A stretch of 7,249 nucleotides of DNA from Pseudomonadota bacterium (GCA_023391905.1 JAEWAD010000364.1:1-7249); one strand, 5' to 3'; positions 1-5,968 are shown, counted from the first letter of the stretch. The notes: generated from the sequence alone by a model not told the origin. Numbers and translations are program-made.

Positions 1-582
1 AGCCGGAGCAGCCTCGGCGGGCGCTGCGGCTTCGGGCTCTGGCAGCGGAACCGGGCTGTGCGACAGCGTGCGCAGATAGGCGATCAGGTTGGCGCGATCC
101 TCGGACTTCGAGATACCGGCGAAGCCCATGGCCGTGCCCGGCATGTCGGTCTTCGGGTTCTTCAGGAAGGTGTAGAGGTGCTCGTAGGTCCACTTCTTGC
201 CGTCGGTATGCGCGGTCTGCATCACGCCGGAATACTTGAAGCCTTCGGCCGAGCCGATCGGACGGTCGACGATGTTGTAGAGGTCCGGACCGACCTTCGA
301 GCCGGCGCCCTCGACGAAATTGTGGCAGGCGGCGCACTTCTTGGCGACGGCCTCGCCGGCATCGACCTTGGCGCTGGCGAGCAGAACGGCGATCGGCGTC
401 TCCACGGCGGCGGCGGCACCGCCCTCGCCACCGGCCGGCGCCTCGGCCACCTCGATGACGAAGCCCGGCTTCTCGGGCACGGCCGGAGCATAGATCTCGC
501 CGGCGAAGATGCTCAGCGACATCACGACCAGGAGCGTGAACAAGACCGCGCCGAGAATCTTGTTAAGTTCGAATGAATCCAT
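1..582 (-). CDS. cycM: Membrane-anchored class I cytochrome c (CycM-like), C-terminus cut by window edge
   Basis: The visible 194 codons run open to base 1, so the C-terminus is missing. The protein starts MDSFELNKIL, followed by a hydrophobic segment at about residues 9-28 that should act as an uncleaved membrane anchor. An Ala/Gly/Glu-rich linker follows (about 34-62), then a single cytochrome c domain. The haem site is CAACH (C83, C86, H87), and M152 in GTAMGFAGI is the probable second axial ligand. GPDLYNIVDRPIG (98-110) and the late NLIAYLRTLS helix (165-174) are typical of mitochondrial-type class I cytochromes c. The family is known to carry electrons from the bc1 complex to an aa3-type oxidase on the periplasmic face; that role is inferred here. 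After residue 175 the protein turns into a Pro/Ala/Glu-rich tail that leaves the window. It is divergent from kdsB across 183 bases. The ATG at 582 fits the anchor, but only a weak purine-rich ribosome site precedes it. The cycM name rests on architecture and neighbourhood. Confidence 0.9.
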   Translation of the reverse strand, partial: MDSFELNKILGAVLFTLLVVMSLSIFAGEIYAPAVPEKPGFVIEVAEAPAGGEGGAAAAVETPIAVLLASAKVDAGEAVAKKCAACHNFVEGAGSKVGPDLYNIVDRPIGSAEGFKYSGVMQTAHTDGKKWTYEHLYTFLKNPKTDMPGTAMGFAGISKSEDRANLIAYLRTLSHSPVPLPEPEAAAPAEAAPA

Positions 583-698
583 CGGTCTTGGCCCCAGGCG
601 ATTCAATTAGGCTATGGGACCGGCTGCCCCGCGGCGCCATGCCCCCCTCATGTGGCGCGGAAACTACAAGCTTTCCAGTGTGGGGCGCAATACGTATG

Positions 699-720
699 AA
701 CGTCCCCTGATTGAGACGTT
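699..720. repeat. Six-base inverted repeat in the cytochrome/kdsB divergent region
   Basis: AACGTC (699-704) and GACGTT (715-720) are exact reverse complements with a ten-base spacer, 46 bases ahead of the kdsB start. The spacing would suit a dimeric regulator binding one or two helical turns, or a weak hairpin in the kdsB leader. No regulator can be named, and a repeat this short could arise by chance. The rest of the 583-765 intergenic stretch shows no convincing promoter on either strand. Confidence 0.3.
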
Positions 721-765
721 TTGACACCCGCATGTCGGCATGGCGGGCAAATCAAGGAAAATCCG

Positions 766-1521
766 ATGAGTTCTGCCGCCGAGGCCCTCGTCCTTATCCC
801 CGCCCGCATGGCCGCGACCCGGCTTCCGGGCAAGCCTCTCGCCGACATCAACGGCGTGCCGATGATCGTGCATGTCTGGCGGCGCGCCACCGAGGCGCGG
901 ATCGGGCCGGTGGTCGTGGCGACCGATGATTCTGCCATCGCGGATGCCGTTCGCGCCGCCGGCGGCGAGGCGGTGATGACGCGGGCGGATCACGCCAATG
1001 GCTCGTCGCGCATCCACGAGGCGGTGCGGCTGCTCGATTCGGCGGGCCGCTACGACGTCATCGTCAACGTGCAGGGCGACCTGCCGACGATCGAGCCGGC
1101 CTCGGTCGCCGCCTGCTTCGCGCCGCTCGCCGACCCCGCCGTCGATATCGCGACGATTGCGGCGCTGATCGACCGCGACGAGGACCGCACCAACGAGAAC
1201 GTCGTCAAGGTCGTCGGCACGCCGCTCGCGGCGGACCGGCTGCGCGCCCTCTATTTCACCCGCGCCACTGCGCCCTGGGGTCCCGGGCCGCTGCTGCATC
1301 ACATCGGCCTCTACGCCTATCGCCGCGCCGCGCTCGACCGCTACGTCGCCCTGCCGCCCTCGACGCTCGAGCAGCGCGAGAAGCTCGAGCAGTTGCGGGC
1401 GCTGGAAGCCGGCATGCGAATCGACGTCGCGCTCGTTGACGCCGTGCCGCTCGGTGTCGATACTCCCGCCGACCTTGAAAGGGCGCGCAGTCTGCTCGCC
1501 GCCCCGCGTCACGCCGGCTGA
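766..1521 (+). CDS. kdsB: 3-deoxy-manno-octulosonate cytidylyltransferase (CMP-Kdo synthetase)
   Basis: KdsB activates Kdo with CTP to give CMP-Kdo, the donor for the inner core of lipopolysaccharide, in the cytoplasm. The 251-residue length is normal. Visible motifs are the nucleotide-binding N-terminus IPARMAATRLPGKPL (11-25), ATDD (52-55), the metal-binding NVQGDLP (101-107), NENVVKVV (143-150), HHIGLYAYRR (178-187), PSTLEQREKLEQLRALE (198-214) and PLGVDTPADLERAR (228-241). The frame stays open upstream to a TTG at 721. I chose the ATG at 766 because AAGGA lies at 754-758, seven bases ahead, and because homology to the family begins there. Residues 79-82 read NGSSR where many homologues, including the E. 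coli enzyme, have SGTER or SGSDR, so the acidic residue is a Ser here. Its function is otherwise not in doubt. pheA follows after 33 bases, which suggests co-transcription. Confidence 0.95.
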   Translation: MSSAAEALVLIPARMAATRLPGKPLADINGVPMIVHVWRRATEARIGPVVVATDDSAIADAVRAAGGEAVMTRADHANGSSRIHEAVRLLDSAGRYDVIVNVQGDLPTIEPASVAACFAPLADPAVDIATIAALIDRDEDRTNENVVKVVGTPLAADRLRALYFTRATAPWGPGPLLHHIGLYAYRRAALDRYVALPPSTLEQREKLEQLRALEAGMRIDVALVDAVPLGVDTPADLERARSLLAAPRHAG

Positions 1522-1554
1522 CCGGCGGCGAACCTGAACAGAAGTCTCAGCCCC

Positions 1555-2406
1555 ATGAAGAAGATCGTGTTCCAGGGCGAACCTGGCGCCAATTCCCACA
1601 TCGCCTGCGCCGACGTCTATCCCGAGTACGAGGCCGTCCCGGCCCCGACCTTCGAGGATTGCTTCCAGGCCATGGCGCGCGGCGAGGTCGACCTCGCCAT
1701 GATCCCGATCGAGAATTCGCTCGCCGGCCGCGTCGCCGACATCCATCACCTGCTGCCGGATTCCGGCCTCAACATCATCGGCGAGTACTTCCTGCCGATT
1801 CGCTTCCAGCTGATGGCGCTGAAGGGCGCGACGCTGCAGTCGATCAAGACGGTGGAGAGCCATGTCCACGCGCTCGGCCAGTGCCGCCGCATCATGCGCG
1901 AGCATGGCTATCGGGCGATCGTCGCCGGCGACACGGCGGGCGCCGCGCGCATCATCTCCGAATCGGGCGACCTGACGCGGGCGGCGCTCGCGCCACGCTT
2001 CGCCGCCGAGATCTACGGGCTCGACATTCTGGCCGAGAACGTCGAGGACGCCGCTCACAACACCACGCGCTTCGTCATCCTGTCGCGCGAGCCGCAGCCG
2101 GCCGCGCATGGCGCCGGGCCGGTGGTCACGACCTTCGTCTTCCGGGTGCGCAACATTCCGGCCGCGCTCTACAAGGCGCTCGGCGGTTTTGCCACCAACG
2201 GCATCAACATGACCAAGCTCGAGAGCTACCAGCTCGACGGCCGCTTCTCGGCGACGCAGTTCTATGTCGACGTCGAGGGACATCCCCAGGATGCGGGCCT
2301 CGCGCATGCGCTCGAGGAGCTCGCCTTCTTCTCGGCCGAGCTGCGGATCCTCGGCGTCTATCCCGCCGCGGCCTTCCGCGCCGGCATCGTCGAGCCGCGC
2401 GACTGA
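1555..2406 (+). CDS. pheA: Prephenate dehydratase with C-terminal ACT domain
   Basis: The enzyme converts prephenate to phenylpyruvate, the committed step of phenylalanine synthesis, in the cytoplasm. The 283-residue protein begins directly with the dehydratase fold (KIVFQGEPGANSHIA, 3-17). It therefore lacks the chorismate mutase domain fused to PheA in E. coli, and the mutase should be encoded elsewhere. Dehydratase motifs are MIPIENSLAGRV (49-60), ESHVHALGQC (101-110) and the catalytic-Thr motif NTTRF (169-173). An ACT regulatory domain spans about 192-270, with ALYKALGGFATNGINMTKLE at 204-223. The classical Phe-binding motifs GALV and ESRP read GGFA and ESYQ here, a form I associate with alphaproteobacterial homologues. 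Feedback inhibition by Phe is expected from the family but not shown. No strong ribosome site is visible; only AGAAG lies a little ahead of the ATG. The gene converges with nudC, with 19 bases between the stop codons. Confidence 0.95.
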   Translation: MKKIVFQGEPGANSHIACADVYPEYEAVPAPTFEDCFQAMARGEVDLAMIPIENSLAGRVADIHHLLPDSGLNIIGEYFLPIRFQLMALKGATLQSIKTVESHVHALGQCRRIMREHGYRAIVAGDTAGAARIISESGDLTRAALAPRFAAEIYGLDILAENVEDAAHNTTRFVILSREPQPAAHGAGPVVTTFVFRVRNIPAALYKALGGFATNGINMTKLESYQLDGRFSATQFYVDVEGHPQDAGLAHALEELAFFSAELRILGVYPAAAFRAGIVEPRD

Positions 2407-2412
2407 TGCAAG

Positions 2413-2438
2413 GGCGGCCGGCGCCCTAGCCGGCCTCC
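2413..2438. terminator. GC-rich hairpin between convergent pheA and nudC, possible bidirectional terminator
   Basis: GGCCGGC (2416-2422) and GCCGGCC (2429-2435) form a seven-base-pair stem around a six-base loop. After one mismatch the stem extends by two pairs (2413-2414 with 2437-2438). It fills the gap between the two stop codons and overlaps the nudC TAG. Its position suits a terminator for both genes, but neither side has a T-tract. Intrinsic termination is therefore uncertain, and the hairpin may instead protect transcript 3' ends. Confidence 0.4.
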
Positions 2439-3391
2439 GCCCAGGCGCGGATCAGCGTGTGGGCGATCGCCATGCGTGGCGGCGTCGACAACCCGTCCGG
2501 GTGCTCGCCGTCGAGCATGGCGAGCGTCTCCTCGCGCGAGAACCAGCGGCAGTCCTCGAGTTCCTCGGTGTCGGGCACGATCTCGGTCGAGATCGCCTCG
2601 GCGATGCAGCCGATCATCAGCGACATCGGGAACGGCCAGGGCTGGCTGGCGTGGTAGGCGACGCGGCCGACCTTGATGCCGGCTTCTTCCTGGATCTCGC
2701 GGCGGACCGCGTCCTCGATCGTCTCGCCCGGCTCGACGAAACCGGCGAGGCAGGAATAGGTGCCGGGCGCGAATCGCGCCTGCCGGCCCATCAGACAGCG
2801 GTCGCCGTCGACCGCCAGCATGATCGCCACCGGGTCGGTGCGCGGGAACTTCATCAGATTGCAGTTCGGGCAGTCGCGCCGGTAGCCGCCGAGCGCCATC
2901 GTCGAGCGCGTGCCGCAGCGGCCGCAGAAGCGGTTCGCCGCGTGCCAGTGCAGGAGGGCGCGGGCCTGCGCCAGCGCGCCGAGCGTCGACGGCTCGACCG
3001 TGTCGGACAGGATGCTGCCGGAAAAGGCGTTGATCGCGAGCGTCCGGAGCGGCACGGCGTGGAACGCGTCGACGTCGAAGGAGGTGTCGCTGCCGACGAT
3101 CGCCGCAATCCGCGGCGCCGAATTCTCCCAGCCGAGCAGGATGGCGTCGTCCATCGCGGCGCCGAGCGCCTTCGCCTCCTTCAGGCTGAACAGGCTCTCC
3201 GTCGCGCCGCCGGCGCGGATCATCGCCTCGTCGCCGCGCAGCAGGTAGACGCGCGCATTCGGATCGGCGAGGGCGGCGGCAAGCGTGGATTCGTTGCGCG
3301 CCTCGCTGCGCCGGTCGAGCAGATTGCCGGAAAAGCCGACGGTCGTGCTGGGCTCGACGGATGGCAAGCGATCGAAAAAGGTACGGGCCAT
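2426..3391 (-). CDS. nudC: NAD(+)/NADH pyrophosphatase, Nudix family with zinc ribbon
   Basis: NudC hydrolyses NADH or NAD(+) to the mononucleotides, and the E. coli enzyme also removes NAD caps from RNA 5' ends; the second activity is inferred here by homology only. The 321-residue protein has the full family layout. An N-terminal domain (about 1-150) precedes a zinc ribbon with CGRC (C156, C159) and CPNC (C174, C177). The catalytic Nudix domain carries a perfect Nudix box at 217-239 (G217, E223, R231-E232, E235-E236, G238). SQPWPFP (249-255) is the signature that separates NudC from other Nudix enzymes. The frame continues upstream to an ATG at 3562, but those 57 extra residues would run antisense through the ffs promoter and the 5' part of ffs, and they are low in family character. 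MARTFFDRLP at 3391 is the better start, although I see no clear ribosome site ahead of it. The gene appears to be monocistronic. Confidence 0.94.
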   Translation of the reverse strand: MARTFFDRLPSVEPSTTVGFSGNLLDRRSEARNESTLAAALADPNARVYLLRGDEAMIRAGGATESLFSLKEAKALGAAMDDAILLGWENSAPRIAAIVGSDTSFDVDAFHAVPLRTLAINAFSGSILSDTVEPSTLGALAQARALLHWHAANRFCGRCGTRSTMALGGYRRDCPNCNLMKFPRTDPVAIMLAVDGDRCLMGRQARFAPGTYSCLAGFVEPGETIEDAVRREIQEEAGIKVGRVAYHASQPWPFPMSLMIGCIAEAISTEIVPDTEELEDCRWFSREETLAMLDGEHPDGLSTPPRMAIAHTLIRAWAEAG

Positions 3392-3501
3392 GGTGCTGCT
3401 GCGGTGTGCGGTGAGGGCGGCCGGCGGGCGCCGACTCGAAGGGAATCCGTTGATTACGCCACAGAGCCCACGGTCGCGATAGCCCCGTTCGCGCTTCGGG
3501 C

Positions 3502-3530
3502 TTGCCATTTCGATCGGGAACGACGATATG
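3502..3530 (+). promoter_or_regulatory. Sigma-70-type promoter of the SRP RNA gene
   Basis: TTGCCA (3502-3507) and GATATG (3525-3530) are spaced by exactly 17 bases. Seven further bases (TCTCCGC) separate the -10 box from G3538, the first base of the SRP RNA terminal stem, which is a normal distance to a start site. The -10 box is a weak match to TATAAT. The GC-rich discriminator resembles those of stable-RNA promoters under stringent control. That the independently predicted RNA 5' end falls where transcription should begin is the main support. Confidence 0.65.
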
Positions 3531-3537
3531 TCTCCGC

Positions 3538-3636
3538 GGGAGGTTGGTGGTGGACGAGCCACTCGCCAACCGGGTCAGGTCCGGAAGGAAGCAGCCCCAA
3601 CGAGCCACGGCACGGGTCGCGTGCCAGCCTCCCACC
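3538..3636 (+). ncRNA. ffs: Small (4.5S-type) signal recognition particle RNA
   Basis: This RNA pairs with the Ffh GTPase to form the bacterial SRP, which targets nascent membrane proteins to FtsY and the Sec translocon. The diagnostic apical domain GTCAGGTCCGGAAGGAAGC lies at 3574-3592, with a GGAA tetraloop and the asymmetric internal loop that binds the Ffh M domain. The ends pair: GGGAGGTTGG (3538-3547) with CCAGCCTCCC (3624-3633), ten pairs including one G-U. CTCG (3562-3565) with CGAG (3601-3604) is a probable inner helix. At roughly 96-99 bases it is a small SRP RNA without an Alu domain, as in most proteobacteria. The 5' end is well placed by the promoter; the 3' end is approximate. 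It lies between nudC and dnaX on the dnaX strand. Confidence 0.95.
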
Positions 3637-3640
3637 TTTT
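3624..3640 (+). terminator. Weak candidate terminator at the ffs 3' end
   Basis: The 3' strand of the SRP RNA terminal stem (3624-3633) is followed by ACC and then TTTT at 3637-3640. The T-run is short and the closing helix is long-range, so this is a poor intrinsic terminator. Read-through into dnaX or 3' trimming of a longer precursor are both possible. Confidence 0.3.
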
Positions 3641-3656
3641 CCCCAGCCCCTGGATG

Positions 3657-3688
3657 TTGAGCCGGGCGCGCCCCGCAGGGTGTGCTAA
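3657..3688 (+). promoter_or_regulatory. Candidate promoter for the dnaX operon
   Basis: TTGAGC (3657-3662) is a fair -35 box, and TGTGCTAA (3681-3688) offers a -10 region 18-20 bases downstream depending on register. The spacing is longer than ideal. A ten-base palindrome GGGCGCGCCC (3664-3673) sits in the spacer. The predicted transcript would have a leader of about 60 bases containing a hairpin (CCCGCG 3704-3709 with CGCGGG 3714-3719). Low certainty. Confidence 0.3.
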
Positions 3689-3758
3689 GGTCGCCGGGGC
3701 TTGCCCGCGAGGGCGCGGGTTGGGCGCGAAACGGTACAGGGACGGCAGCGGGATACGC

Positions 3759-5576
3759 ATGGACGGCGGCGAAGTTTCCAGCACCCCCGGCGGCGGCGCG
3801 AACGGCGCCTACCGCGTTCTGGCGCGCAAATACCGGCCCCGGAGCTTTGACGACCTCGTCGGCCAGGAGCCGATGGTCCGCACCCTCAAGAACGCCTTCG
3901 AGACCGGCCGCATCGCGCAGGCCTACATGCTCACCGGCGTCCGCGGCGTCGGCAAGACGACGACGGCGCGCATTCTCGCGCGGGGCCTCAACTATTCGAT
4001 TCCCGGCCAGATCGACCGCCCGACCATCGACATGCCCGAGCTCGGCGTCCATTGCGCCGAGATCATGGAGGGCCGCCACGTCGACGTGCTCGAGATGGAC
4101 GCCGCCTCGAACAACGGCATCGACAACATCCGCGAGATCATCGAGGCCGTGCGCTACAAGCCGGTCTCGGCGCGCTACAAGGTCTACATCCTCGACGAAG
4201 TGCACATGCTGTCCGGCGCGGCCTTCAACGGCCTGCTGAAGACGCTCGAGGAGCCGCCCGAGCATGTGAAGTTCATCTTCGCGACGACCGAGATCCGCAA
4301 GGTTCCCGTCACCGTGCTGTCGCGCTGCCAGCGCTTCGACCTCCGCCGGATCGAATCCGACCGGCTGATCGGCCTCCTTCGCTCGATCACCGAGCGCGAG
4401 CAGGTCTCGATCGGCGACGACGCGCTCGCCATGATCGCCCGCGCCGCCGAAGGCTCTGCCCGCGATTCGCTCTCGCTGCTCGATCAGGCCATCGCGCATG
4501 GCGCCGGCACGATCACGGCCGAGGACGTGCGCGGCATGCTGGGCCTTGCCGACCGCGCGCGCGTCATCGACCTGTTCGAGGCGGTGATGGGCGGCCGCAT
4601 CGCCGATGCGCTGGCGCTGCTCAAGGAACAATACGACATCGGCGCGGATCCGGCCGTCGTGCTGCAGGATCTCGCCGCCTTCACCCATGCCGTGACGCGC
4701 TTCAAGGTCGTGCCGGATTCCGGCGAGGACGCGGCCCTGCCGCAGGACGAGCGGACGCGGGGCAGGGCGCTTGCCGAGACCGTGCCGCTCAGGGTGCTGG
4801 CGCGCGCCTGGCAGATGCTCCTGAAGGGCATCGAGGAGGTATCGAGCTCCAACCGGCCGCTCGCCGCCGCCGACATGGTGCTGATCCGCATCGCCCACAC
4901 CGCCGACCTGCCGACGCCGGACGAGGCGCTGCGGCTCCTGAAGAGCGGCAATTTCACCGGCGGATCCGCAGGCGGCGGCGCGCCGCAGATTTCGGGCCCG
5001 TCGGGTTCGTCACAACCCCAGGCGATTCAGGGCGGTGGCCCTGTCGGCCAGATGCGCACCACGATGAGCGCCGCCTCGGCGCCGATGATGATGGCGCAGC
5101 CGGCCGGCGTGCCGCAGGCCAAGGCAGAGCCGGCGGTCCGTTTCCAGCGCTTCGAGGATCTCGTCGCCTATGTCGGGCTGAAGCGCGACATCCCGCTGAA
5201 GCTCTCGCTCGAGCAGCAGGTCAAGCCGATCCGCTTCGAGCCCGGCGTCCTGGAGTTCGAGCCCACCTCCGATGCGCCGCGCACGCTGGCGCAGGAGCTC
5301 GGGCGCAAGCTGTCCGACTGGACCGGCGAGCGCTGGGTCGTGGCGCTCGGCAAGGGCGCGACCGAGCCGACCATCGCCGAGGCGCGCACCATGGCGCGCG
5401 ACAAGGCGCGCTCGGACGCGGCGGCCGATCCGCTGGTCGCCGCCGTGCTGACACGCTTTCCCGGCGCCAAGATCGTCGACATCCAGATCCGCGGCGGCGA
5501 GGAAGACCTCGGCCTGCCGCCGGCATCCGTGCCCGTCGAGAATCCCGACGAAGCGCCCGATTCCGACGAAGACTGA
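3759..5576 (+). CDS. dnaX: DNA polymerase III subunit tau (clamp-loader ATPase)
   Basis: DnaX is the motor subunit of the clamp loader, which opens and loads the beta clamp; the tau form also tethers polymerase cores and the replicative helicase. The 605-residue protein has an AAA+ module: YRPRSFDDLVGQE (25-37), Walker A GVRGVGKTT (60-68), Walker B VYILDEVH (142-149), sensor 1 FIFATTE (172-178), the SRC arginine finger (188-190) and sensor 2 GSARDSLSLLDQ (232-243). Domain III covers about 250-390. A Gly/Ser/Pro/Ala-rich linker (about 398-455) leads to a C-terminal tau region (about 460-580) and an acidic tail. The zinc-finger segment (79-99) keeps only C99 where E. coli DnaX has four cysteines, as in other alphaproteobacterial homologues I recall. 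I chose the ATG at 3759: the frame is open back to an ATG at 3528, but that stretch is the SRP RNA gene. GGGA (3750-3753) is a modest ribosome site. No A- or T-rich slippery site is visible near the linker. Confidence 0.95.
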   Translation: MDGGEVSSTPGGGANGAYRVLARKYRPRSFDDLVGQEPMVRTLKNAFETGRIAQAYMLTGVRGVGKTTTARILARGLNYSIPGQIDRPTIDMPELGVHCAEIMEGRHVDVLEMDAASNNGIDNIREIIEAVRYKPVSARYKVYILDEVHMLSGAAFNGLLKTLEEPPEHVKFIFATTEIRKVPVTVLSRCQRFDLRRIESDRLIGLLRSITEREQVSIGDDALAMIARAAEGSARDSLSLLDQAIAHGAGTITAEDVRGMLGLADRARVIDLFEAVMGGRIADALALLKEQYDIGADPAVVLQDLAAFTHAVTRFKVVPDSGEDAALPQDERTRGRALAETVPLRVLARAWQMLLKGIEEVSSSNRPLAAADMVLIRIAHTADLPTPDEALRLLKSGNFTGGSAGGGAPQISGPSGSSQPQAIQGGGPVGQMRTTMSAASAPMMMAQPAGVPQAKAEPAVRFQRFEDLVAYVGLKRDIPLKLSLEQQVKPIRFEPGVLEFEPTSDAPRTLAQELGRKLSDWTGERWVVALGKGATEPTIAEARTMARDKARSDAAADPLVAAVLTRFPGAKIVDIQIRGGEEDLGLPPASVPVENPDEAPDSDED

Positions 5577-5600
5577 TTTCTCGCAACGATTTCCGAACTG

Positions 5601-5606
5601 AAGGAG
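5601..5606 (+). promoter_or_regulatory. Strong ribosome binding site of ybaB
   Basis: AAGGAG sits seven bases ahead of the ATG at 5614. It is the best Shine-Dalgarno match I saw in the dnaX-ybaB-recR group and may allow YbaB to be made in excess over DnaX from the same transcript. Confidence 0.7.
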
Positions 5607-5613
5607 CAATCCC

Positions 5614-5937
5614 ATGCGCGACATTCTCGGCATGATGAGCAAGGCCAAGGAACTGCAGTCGAAGATGCAGGACATGCAGGCCGAAGTCGCCAATATCGAG
5701 GTCGAGGGTTCGTCGGGCGCGGGCCTCGTCAAGGTCGTGATGACCGCCAAGGGCGACCTGCGCAAGCTGTCCATCGATCCGTCGCTGCTGAAGCCGGAGG
5801 ACGTCGAGATCCTTGAGGACCTGATCACCGCCGCCCATGCCGATGCGCGCGCCAAGGCCGAGCGCACCATGGCCGAGAAGATGCAGGAAATGACGAGCGG
5901 CCTCGGCCTTCCGGCCGGCCTGAAGCTGCCGTTCTAA
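5614..5937 (+). CDS. ybaB: YbaB/EbfC family nucleoid-associated protein
   Basis: Members of this family are small DNA-binding dimers that coat or bridge the nucleoid and influence gene expression. The family is known to be encoded next to dnaX and recR in many bacteria, hence a proposed link to replication or recombination. The 107-residue protein is full length. It has an N-terminal amphipathic helix rich in Met, Lys and Gln (about 1-27), the central beta region VEGSSGAGLVKVVMTAKGDLRKLSIDP as read across about 30-56, and a C-terminal helix (about 62-94) rich in Ala, Lys and Glu. The GLVKVVMTAKGDL core (37-49) is the family signature. It starts 37 bases after dnaX and ends 31 bases before recR, so co-transcription is likely. 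Confidence 0.94.
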   Translation: MRDILGMMSKAKELQSKMQDMQAEVANIEVEGSSGAGLVKVVMTAKGDLRKLSIDPSLLKPEDVEILEDLITAAHADARAKAERTMAEKMQEMTSGLGLPAGLKLPF

Positions 5938-5968
5938 GAAGCGCGCCGCAGCAGCATAGAGAGCGCCG

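Noticed and set aside
58..576. Plus-strand open frame opposite the cytochrome c gene
   Set aside because: The minus strand carries the CAACH haem motif, an N-terminal anchor and a complete class I cytochrome domain; the plus-strand translation shows no family signal.
721..765. TTG start at 721 extending kdsB by 15 residues
   Set aside because: The ATG at 766 has a well-spaced AAGGA site and the conserved KdsB N-terminus follows it directly; the extension has no family similarity that I recognise.
664..2307. 547-codon minus-strand open frame opposite kdsB and pheA
   Set aside because: It is a shadow of two well-supported genes on the plus strand, with low-complexity Arg/Asp/Val/Gly composition and no domain motif.
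3392..3500. Search for a leftward nudC promoter and for a tRNA or small gene in the nudC-ffs gap
   Set aside because: No hexamer pair with acceptable spacing was convincing on the minus strand, and I saw no cloverleaf or credible small coding frame.
4760..4767. GGGCAGGG within dnaX, matching the E. coli FtsK-orienting KOPS consensus
   Set aside because: An eight-base motif with one free position is expected by chance in a GC-rich window of this size; a single copy says nothing without genome-wide strand bias.
2358..4898. Very long antisense open frame on the minus strand covering nudC in another frame and much of dnaX
   Set aside because: It has no recognisable motif, consists mostly of Arg, Ala, Gly, Asp and His as expected of GC-rich shadow frames, and crosses nudC, ffs and dnaX, which all have clear family evidence.
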